From a virus, in the IMG/VR virus record IMGVR_UViG_3300031232_000029, positions 1 to 26,284 of that record: a stretch of DNA of 26,284 bases, one strand, 5' to 3'. How positions within the stretch are numbered: position 1 is the first letter of the stretch; each line of letters starts with the position of its first letter. Positions 21,617 to 26,284 of the stretch are shown piece by piece. Both the position numbers and the translations under genes were made by a program. The notes beneath the pieces were generated by a model, which searched no databases, was not told the origin of the DNA, and saw only the letters and a program-made list of their open reading frames with translations.

Positions 21617-21642
21617 TTATAACTCAGTAATCGCAAGGAGCT

Positions 21643-22473
21643 ATGTGGGCAAGAGCAAGCGCATTAACTAGACACTTGAACTGTGCGGCCGCGTCATGGT
21701 TACCCCGAGATGAACGTCAGGAATGGGTTCCAGGATATCTTGAGAATCCCAATGGCGCAATGGTTCCAGATTCGGATATGTATCCTAATCAGGGTGATAG
21801 TGTCTTTGCTGAGTGGGGTACGCAAATGCACCTAGCAAAAGAGAACTCACCGTTCGCAAGTGACCCATGGTTAGGTTATGTTAATCCCGAGCGCTCGAGG
21901 TTGTGGCCAAGCCTTCTAGGAAGGCATGAGATACCATACGCATACAATTGTAGAACTGGAAGGGTTTTACAGGGGCCGAGTGACGGGGCGGATAGCTGGA
22001 AGGGTAGGCAGGGACCTGATTACATTACGGGTACAACTGATTGGGTTGGTAATGTACCCTCTGGTAAAGACAAGGCGGGCGATTATTGGATTGATGACCT
22101 AAAGACCGGTCACGCCACCCCTGATCCCCTTAGTGACCAGTTTAAGTTTTACGCACTGTGCGCGTTGCGTTGGGCCAACCAAGAGGGATTAATAGATTTA
22201 AACCCCAGGCGCACGTGCAGGACTAGCGCCACCCACTGGCCGCGCAGCGCAGATAAGCCCACCAGATACTGGTCACAAATCACTTGGGCTGAATTAGAAG
22301 AATTCGAGGATGAGATTAAGCGCGCGTGGCGCAACGCGCTTAGAGGTCCAGAAGCTGTGCCTGGTACACACTGCCTATACTGTTCTAGTATGGATGTGTG
22401 TGAAGCAATCAACGGAGTTAGAAAAGTTCAGCTGAAGAAAGCTCGTGTAGCATCGGAGGATGACAATGAATAA
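21643..22473 (+). CDS. Cas4-like PD-(D/E)XK exonuclease with Fe-S cysteines
   Basis: 276 residues from ATG 21643; AAGGAG is only 2 bases upstream, unusually close. It carries the Cas4/RecB-type set: an early cysteine C14, G59-x3-H63, D133 (GTTDWV), the D-x-K core in WIDDLKTG (D152, K154), Q166-x3-Y170 (QFKFY), and C244-x2-C247-x5-C253. The four cysteines are those expected to hold a 4Fe-4S cluster. Such nucleases resect DNA ends. With the ERF protein and SSB nearby, a phage recombination module is likely. No CRISPR array or Cas1/Cas2 is present, so an adaptation role is not suggested. Confidence 0.83.
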   Translation: MWARASALTRHLNCAAASWLPRDERQEWVPGYLENPNGAMVPDSDMYPNQGDSVFAEWGTQMHLAKENSPFASDPWLGYVNPERSRLWPSLLGRHEIPYAYNCRTGRVLQGPSDGADSWKGRQGPDYITGTTDWVGNVPSGKDKAGDYWIDDLKTGHATPDPLSDQFKFYALCALRWANQEGLIDLNPRRTCRTSATHWPRSADKPTRYWSQITWAELEEFEDEIKRAWRNALRGPEAVPGTHCLYCSSMDVCEAINGVRKVQLKKARVASEDDNE

Positions 22474-22729
22474 ATACGTTCTTACTGTGTTTGACAGCGA
22501 TGATAATCGTAGTGTTCCGGCCTACATGCTGCGCAGCGTGTACGGTAGCTCTACCTTCATTAGCGGTAACTTACTTAAGTTAATCGAGAAAGTTTACCGT
22601 TATTTATCTTGGCGTGATTGCTCGTTATTAATTAATGAGCTTATTAGAGAGAAATCAGGCGGAGATGTGGATGGTTATATGTACATTGAAGGTAACGAAT
22701 TTATGTTGTATATTGCAAAGGAAGTTTAA
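22466..22729 (+). CDS. Small unknown protein between nuclease and SSB genes
   Basis: 87 residues. The ATG 22466 is favoured because GGAGG lies 6 bases before it; ATG 22460 abuts that site. It has an N-terminal strand (KYVLTVFDSDDNRSV), then helices with L-L-K-L-I-E-K-V-Y-R-Y and a closing strand (GYMYIEGNEFMLYIAKEV). No family is recognised. It overlaps the nuclease gene by 8 bases and ends 1 base before the SSB gene, so it is probably translated with both. Confidence 0.62.
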   Translation: MNKYVLTVFDSDDNRSVPAYMLRSVYGSSTFISGNLLKLIEKVYRYLSWRDCSLLINELIREKSGGDVDGYMYIEGNEFMLYIAKEV

Positions 22730-22730
22730 T

Positions 22731-23168
22731 ATGAACAACGGAACGTATATTGTGAATCTTGGTGCCGACCCGGAAAAGATTGAGCTTGGTGGCCGTGAGC
22801 TTTACAAGCTGAGGTGTGCGGATAAGACGCCCGGTAAGCGCAGTATTGTGCGATGGTTTACTGCAATGGTCGGTGGTCCAGATGTGACGGTTGCTAATCG
22901 GTTGGCCAAGGGCGATACGATAGTCTTGACCGGTACTCTTACCAAGGAAGAGTATTCGCCAAAGAAGCCCCGCTACAAGGGGGAAAAGATTGAAACGGAC
23001 AACATGCCATTCGCAAAGATTTTGCAGGTTGTTAAGAGTGACACGTTCTTTGGCCGCGAGTCTGTGAGCTCTGATGAGGCGCCTCGTGCATCTACTGCTG
23101 AGGTCATTGCTACCGACGGTGCTTTCCCTACTGATGAGGACGCATCTGCTGCTATGGAGGGCTTGTGA
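22731..23168 (+). CDS. ssb: Single-stranded DNA-binding protein (OB-fold)
   Basis: 145 residues from ATG 22731, with AAGGAAG upstream; longer frames begin inside the previous gene. It shows an OB-fold pattern: NNGTYIVNLGADPEKIEL, KLRCADKTPG, RWFTAMVGGPDVTVANRLAKG, DTIVLTGTLTKEEY and a final strand around MPFAKILQVV. R-W-F plus the A-x-R-L-x-K-G-D-x-x-x-x-x-G-x-L run is typical of SSBs. The C-terminus (EDASAAMEGL) is acidic but lacks the usual D-D-x-P-F tip that recruits partners. An extremely acidic small protein is encoded directly downstream. Confidence 0.8.
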   Translation: MNNGTYIVNLGADPEKIELGGRELYKLRCADKTPGKRSIVRWFTAMVGGPDVTVANRLAKGDTIVLTGTLTKEEYSPKKPRYKGEKIETDNMPFAKILQVVKSDTFFGRESVSSDEAPRASTAEVIATDGAFPTDEDASAAMEGL

Positions 23169-23341
23169 CCACTACTGCTACCATTACTTCAGACGGAACC
23201 ATCATAATCGATGATAGATTAGACAACGAAGATTATGTCGAATATGATTGCGACGAGTACTATGATGACGATGACGATGATGAATACGACGTCGACGAGT
23301 GGGACGATGAGGACACCGAAGTTGAAGGAGAAGAAATTTAA
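23165..23341 (+). CDS. Extremely acidic small protein
   Basis: 58 residues from GTG 23165, overlapping the SSB stop; its TAA overlaps the next ATG. After a Thr-rich start and a strand G-T-I-I-I-D-D, residues 20-58 are almost entirely Asp, Glu and Tyr (CDEYYDDDDDDEYDVDEWDD). There is no lysine and a single arginine. Such proteins can mimic DNA (as Ocr or Arn do) or imitate the acidic SSB tail. Neither role is shown. It is below usual length cut-offs, but the tight overlaps on both sides support translation. Confidence 0.72.
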   Translation: MTTTATITSDGTIIIDDRLDNEDYVEYDCDEYYDDDDDDEYDVDEWDDEDTEVEGEEI

Positions 23342-23580
23342 TGTATTTAGCCTTGTTTACGGTTACTAGTGTCGTTAATGCTACTCCTGCCGTTCCAGTT
23401 CCCAGGCGGGCCATTGTTAACTCGTTCTCAGACGGATTTGTGTGGGCACAAGCACAATATGATCAGCTATCTGTTGTGGGTCCATATGCCCGTGCCTTTA
23501 ATTTGCTATTTACTGACGCTGATTTATACGTTCCACCAGTCGTTAGTCAGCCTGTCATCGCTCCGACTGTGAGCGCCTAG
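23341..23580 (+). CDS. Small unknown protein
   Basis: A 79-residue protein whose ATG 23341 overlaps the previous stop; AAGGAG lies about 11 bases upstream. The first 20 residues are hydrophobic (YLALFTVTSVVNATPAVPVP) and might be a weak signal or membrane-associated segment, though no positive residue precedes them. A region with W-A-Q-A-Q-Y-D-Q-L follows, and a proline-rich end. No family is recognised. Its TAG overlaps the next GTG. Confidence 0.6.
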   Translation: MYLALFTVTSVVNATPAVPVPRRAIVNSFSDGFVWAQAQYDQLSVVGPYARAFNLLFTDADLYVPPVVSQPVIAPTVSA

Positions 23581-24101
23581 TGCGTGGCGTTCGGTTCACT
23601 GCAGCCGAGCGCAATACTATTGACAAGGCACTTACTTGTCTTCAGGACTATTTATCTGCTCTTGAGACGTCTGGCGCACTGACTAAAGCAGATGATAAAG
23701 CCATATCCACAATTCGTACTAAGCTATCTGATAGCGATAAGCCTAGTACCAACGTCCCAATATTGCCATTAGAGCGGCTTTTGGTGATGGCCTGCTCCAA
23801 GTGTATTAGCCTTGACAATGCTCAAGGATATGCTAGAGCCAGCATCCTAGCCGGTAAGATGGACATTACTGATGCGGATATGATAGCCGTTGGGCACTGG
23901 ATGCAGCGTCAGGGCTGGATTACGAGCAAAATGACCATCCTTGACGTGTTAAGTAAGTGGCCATCCTGGCGGGCTAAAGCGCTAGCCGAGGCTAACAATG
24001 TTAGACCTAAGCCAGGATTGGGGGATAATAATAATGGGGCAAATACCAAGCAAGAGCCTAAATCAAATACTAACAGACCGCGCCAAGGGTTTGCGTGTTG
24101 A
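23580..24101 (+). CDS. Unknown helical protein upstream of the helicase, possible loader
   Basis: 173 residues from GTG 23580. The N-terminal half is helical (AERNTIDKALTCLQDYLSAL, DDKAISTIRTKL). The middle has a C-S-K-C pair (LLVMACSKCISLDNAQGYAR) and a helix-turn-helix-like stretch ending W-M-Q-R-Q-G-W. The C-terminus is Asn/Lys/Pro-rich and disordered. It overlaps the DnaB-like gene by 68 bases. Replication initiators or helicase loaders often lie just before phage helicases, but no family signature is seen, so this is context only. Confidence 0.55.
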   Translation: MRGVRFTAAERNTIDKALTCLQDYLSALETSGALTKADDKAISTIRTKLSDSDKPSTNVPILPLERLLVMACSKCISLDNAQGYARASILAGKMDITDADMIAVGHWMQRQGWITSKMTILDVLSKWPSWRAKALAEANNVRPKPGLGDNNNGANTKQEPKSNTNRPRQGFAC

Positions 24102-24948
24102 TGTAGGGCGTAGACAGGCTGGAGAGGCCAACATAACCCACGTTCCAACTGGATTTAATGTCATTGATAGGACATTTGGTGGCATTAGGCGGGGCACTAC
24201 AACGGAGTTAATGGCTCACACCGGAGACGGAAAATCCACCTTTGCCAGACAGATATGTGAGAGTGTTGCCAAATCTGGTGGGGGAGTGTTGTGGTTTTGC
24301 GGAGAAGATCCTGAGGATGCCACAGCAGAGAGATATCTGGCTGACGGGGCGGGAATAACAGCCACGCAGATGGGTAGACTTGATTTATCTGTCAAGGAGC
24401 TTGCAGCAATAGACAAAACTGCAACATCCGCCAGTTCATGGGCTAAACGAGTTGAAGTGATATTTGAGGCTCCTACAGTAGACGAAGTTCTTGAGCGTGT
24501 GCTTGACACTAAGTCTGTTGGCGGGGCCTCTTTGCTTTTAGGTGTATTTGATTATGCGCAAATTTTTGGTGACAGCACGAACCTTGAGACTGAAATTGCA
24601 AAACTTAGTACTAAACTTAATCAGATGTCTGGAGAGCGGAGGCTCGCTAGCCTACTTTTGTCTCAAGTTAGTAATGACGTTATTCGTCGTGGCCGTGATA
24701 AGTTTAACAGTAGTCATGACATTAATGGTTATATTCCTACCCTTGGCGATACTGAGTGGTGCCGACGGGCAGAGAAATCGTGCAAGGCAGTGTGGAGCTT
24801 GATAAGGCCCGGCCGCTGGATTAAAGAGAATGGTGAGGAAGCGGAAGATAATACTGCCGAACTTCACGTTAAGAAAGCCAATTTTGGTCCATTAGGATGG
24901 GAAACCATTGGCTGGGATGGGCCCAAATGCAGGTTCTTTAATATATGA
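24034..24948 (+). CDS. DnaB/RecA-like replicative ATPase
   Basis: 304 residues. ATG 24034 is preferred, with GGGGGA 8 bases upstream; the frame is open to 23998. It is of RecA-fold helicase type: PTGFNVIDRTFGG before the ATPase, Walker A AHTGDGKST (61-69), a catalytic-type glutamate in CGEDP (E91), Walker B VFDY (171-174), and a sensor S-Q at 210-211 followed by N-D-V-I-R-R-G-R. It lacks the DnaB N-terminal domain, so it is shorter than host DnaB, as in several phage helicases. RadA or KaiC-like recombination ATPase is an alternative. SSB and nuclease genes nearby fit a replication-recombination cluster. Confidence 0.78.
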   Translation: MGQIPSKSLNQILTDRAKGLRVDVGRRQAGEANITHVPTGFNVIDRTFGGIRRGTTTELMAHTGDGKSTFARQICESVAKSGGGVLWFCGEDPEDATAERYLADGAGITATQMGRLDLSVKELAAIDKTATSASSWAKRVEVIFEAPTVDEVLERVLDTKSVGGASLLLGVFDYAQIFGDSTNLETEIAKLSTKLNQMSGERRLASLLLSQVSNDVIRRGRDKFNSSHDINGYIPTLGDTEWCRRAEKSCKAVWSLIRPGRWIKENGEEAEDNTAELHVKKANFGPLGWETIGWDGPKCRFFNI

Positions 24949-25079
24949 ATACAGCTGATAATACTGGTAAAGCCGTTAAATGGCTGTGTAAGAATTCTGC
25001 TGTGAATACTAGACGGCGTAGTGAACGTAAAGATATTGAGAATGTTCCTAAGCACCCCTATAAAGGCTGGGCAGATTAA
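24945..25079 (+). CDS. Small basic protein
   Basis: A 44-residue protein whose ATG 24945 overlaps the helicase stop (ATGA) and whose TAA overlaps the next ATG. It begins MNTADNTGKAVKWLCKNSAV and ends with KHPYKGWAD, with a central arginine cluster (TRRRSERKD). No family is recognised. The overlap on both ends supports it despite the size. Confidence 0.6.
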   Translation: MNTADNTGKAVKWLCKNSAVNTRRRSERKDIENVPKHPYKGWAD

Positions 25080-25582
25080 TGAACGACAATGACAATGATT
25101 ATTTGGACGCACTTAATAATAGACAACGCGTTATGTTAGAGCCAGAAGAGTTACGACCAGTATTCTATATGGCACATCCTGTTACTGAGAATATTGATAC
25201 TGGTAGTCGTGGACCGGAGAATTTTAAGACGAATATTGCCAGAGCCAAGAAATGGCTTGCCTGGTTTATGTTGAACGATAGGAGCCGAGTGTATATTGCT
25301 CCTTGGATAGTTGAGGTCCAGCTAGTAGATGAGGGGGTCTTGTTTACCTCCTATGAAGAGGCCTTGAGGGATGACGAGGAGGTTGTTCGTAGAGTTGATG
25401 GTCTCGTAATGGTCGGTGGTAAGATTACGGAAGGAATGCGGCGAGAGTTTGACGTGGCTTGTGCTAGGTCTATTGAGATTATCGACATTAGCGGATGGCG
25501 TGAGCCACCAGAGAGCGACACTGAGGAGTTTGATGCTCTTGTGTCGTTTATGGATAACAACATGGATAACAATAATGACTAA
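25079..25582 (+). CDS. DUF4406 / nucleoside deoxyribosyltransferase-like protein
   Basis: 167 residues from ATG 25079. After an Asn/Asp-rich start it has VFYMAHPVT, N-F-K-T-N-I-A-R-A-K-K-W, SRVYIAPWIVE, V-V-R-R-V-D-G-L-V-M-V-G-G-K-I-T-E-G-M-R-x-E and a final strand I-E-I-I-D-I. This is the DUF4406 / 2'-deoxyribosyltransferase-type Rossmann pattern (Y-A-x-P, D-x-x-x-x-G, S/T-x-G-M-x-x-E). Members handle nucleosides or nucleotides. The substrate is unknown. The ending is a low-complexity Asn/Asp tail (MDNNMDNNND). The next gene starts inside it. Confidence 0.75.
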   Translation: MNDNDNDYLDALNNRQRVMLEPEELRPVFYMAHPVTENIDTGSRGPENFKTNIARAKKWLAWFMLNDRSRVYIAPWIVEVQLVDEGVLFTSYEEALRDDEEVVRRVDGLVMVGGKITEGMRREFDVACARSIEIIDISGWREPPESDTEEFDALVSFMDNNMDNNND

Positions 25583-25964
25583 GGTACCTAATCCTAAGCA
25601 AGTTCATGGTGATAAAAAGGTTAAAGTCCAGTATATACCTCCGTCTGCTATTATTGCGCTAGGTCAGGCACTTGGAGAGGGTGGAGATAAGTATGGACCA
25701 TTCAATTGGCGTAACAATCCTATTGAGTGTCTTACCTATATTGGTGGCTGCATGCGTCACTTATTGGCATACATGGATGGAGAGACCATTGACCCCGAAG
25801 GCGGTAAGCATCATCTTGCTGGGGCTCTTGCTAATCTTGCTATACTTATTGATGCTGAGTCTATGGGCACTATGATAGATAATCGACCTAAGAGCAGTAA
25901 TGCCGGTGCTAAGATTCGTGAACTTGCTGGAGTTAAATTAAAGGATGATGATGTCCTCTTTTGA
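25575..25964 (+). CDS. dATP/dGTP diphosphohydrolase-like (DUF5664) protein
   Basis: 129 residues from ATG 25575, overlapping the previous gene by 8 bases; no clear ribosome-binding site. The run KYGPFNWRNNP, Y-I-G-G-C-M-R-H-L-L-A-Y-M-D-G-E, then D-P-E-G-G-K-H-H-L-A-G-A-L-A-N-L-A is the mark of the phage dATP/dGTP diphosphohydrolase N-terminal family (MazG-like all-alpha fold; acidic and His residues bind metal). It would shape the phage dNTP pool. It stands beside the DUF4406 gene, which agrees with nucleotide metabolism. Confidence 0.82.
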   Translation: MTKVPNPKQVHGDKKVKVQYIPPSAIIALGQALGEGGDKYGPFNWRNNPIECLTYIGGCMRHLLAYMDGETIDPEGGKHHLAGALANLAILIDAESMGTMIDNRPKSSNAGAKIRELAGVKLKDDDVLF

Positions 25965-26284
25965 GACTTATCCCAAGATTCCACGACTGTATCGTGAATG
26001 CATTATTACTGAAAAGATTGACGGTACTAACGCACAGGTTGTGATTCCTGAAGACCCTAATGAACCATTGTTAGTTGGTAGTCGTAATCGTTGGATTACT
26101 CCAGGTAAGACTACTGATAACTATGGATTTGCTCAGTTTGTGTATGACAACGAAGCAATGATTCGTAGGCTTGGACCTGGTAAGCACTTCGGAGAATGGT
26201 GGGGTTGTGGTATTGCTCGTACCTATGAGTTGACTGAGCGACGTTGGTGGTTATTTAGGACTGACAAGCCACTGCCCGAAGGTC
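25951..26284 (+). CDS. RNA ligase (Rnl2-like), 5' part only
   Basis: Starts at ATG 25951, AAAGG 6 bases upstream; two more in-frame ATGs directly precede it. The right edge cuts it after 111 codons. The nucleotidyl motif I is E-K-I-D-G-T-N with the reactive lysine at K22. GSRNRWI at about 43-49 and FGEWWGCGIARTY at about 80-92 follow, as in phage RNA ligases of the Rnl2 group. It could repair cleaved tRNAs, which fits a phage that carries its own tRNA genes. The C-terminal motifs IV and V lie outside the window. Confidence 0.8.
   Translation, partial: MSSFETYPKIPRLYRECIITEKIDGTNAQVVIPEDPNEPLLVGSRNRWITPGKTTDNYGFAQFVYDNEAMIRRLGPGKHFGEWWGCGIARTYELTERRWWLFRTDKPLPEG

Larger units (their letters stand above)
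20829..21642. other. Long structured non-coding block
   Basis: About 810 bases without any frame worth calling. Contents: a terminator (20958-20977), an isolated T-arm-like hairpin (20991-21007), and small hairpins TCATT-GGCA-AATGA (about 21014-21027) and GGTTA-TGG-TAACC (about 21048-21060). Further right are AGACCG...CGGTCT (about 21144 and 21185), three stacked hairpins (21250-21334), a tRNA-like element (21469-21546) and the promoter of the next gene. It may be an RNA locus, a decayed tRNA array or an origin. Confidence 0.6.

Noticed and set aside
21643-22473. CRISPR adaptation module because of Cas4-like nuclease
   Set aside because: No repeat array and no Cas1 or Cas2; phage recombination context explains it better.

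Overview
The window is part of a tailed-phage genome, most likely a short-tailed (podovirus-like) phage. Leftward genes encode a large terminase, portal, scaffold, HK97-type capsid protein, head-tail adaptor and a very large nozzle-like tail protein. Rightward genes encode an ERF-type annealing protein, a Cas4-like nuclease, an SSB, a DnaB-like ATPase, nucleotide-metabolism enzymes and an RNA ligase. No integrase, DNA polymerase or lysis gene is visible. The host cannot be named. Near-consensus TTGACA/TANNNT promoters, at least three of them placed so that transcription would start at the ATG (leaderless), and phage tRNAs for the AT-type codons TTA and ATA would fit a GC-richer host in which leaderless mRNAs are common, such as an actinobacterium. 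This is inference.

Layout: (1) 1-12479, minus strand: a tightly packed packaging and morphogenesis operon with overlapping stop/start codons, read from 12479 down to the left edge. The last gene is a GTG-started frame of at least 1074 codons running off the window. Several genes under 60 codons sit in it. (2) 12480-14037: a control region with two GC-richer small leftward genes, a long gene-free leader, dyad-rich operator-like DNA and divergent promoters. (3) 14038-17925, plus strand: small unknown genes, tRNA-Leu(UAA), a 60-residue lanthipeptide-like precursor peptide, a beta-helix protein and a SLOG protein. (4) 17926-20828: a possible lipoprotein, tRNA-Ile(UAU), a tandem paralogue pair, unknown genes and the ERF protein. 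(5) 20829-21642: 0.8 kb non-coding, with a terminator, stacked hairpins and tRNA-like pieces. (6) 21643-26284: recombination, replication and nucleotide-metabolism genes, ending in a truncated RNA ligase.

The most striking item is the RiPP-type precursor at 15511-15693. It has a KKLxLxxETLRxL...VxGG leader and a Thr/Cys-rich core, with no maturation enzyme in the window. A second peptide, at 14881-14964, looks like the same type of leader but stops where the GG and core should follow, and tRNA-Leu begins four bases later. Other notable items are the repeated leaderless promoter architecture, the TGCGACA half-site cluster, an extremely acidic 58-residue protein next to the SSB, a 175-base overlap at the acetyltransferase gene, and the structured non-coding block at 20.9-21.6 kb.
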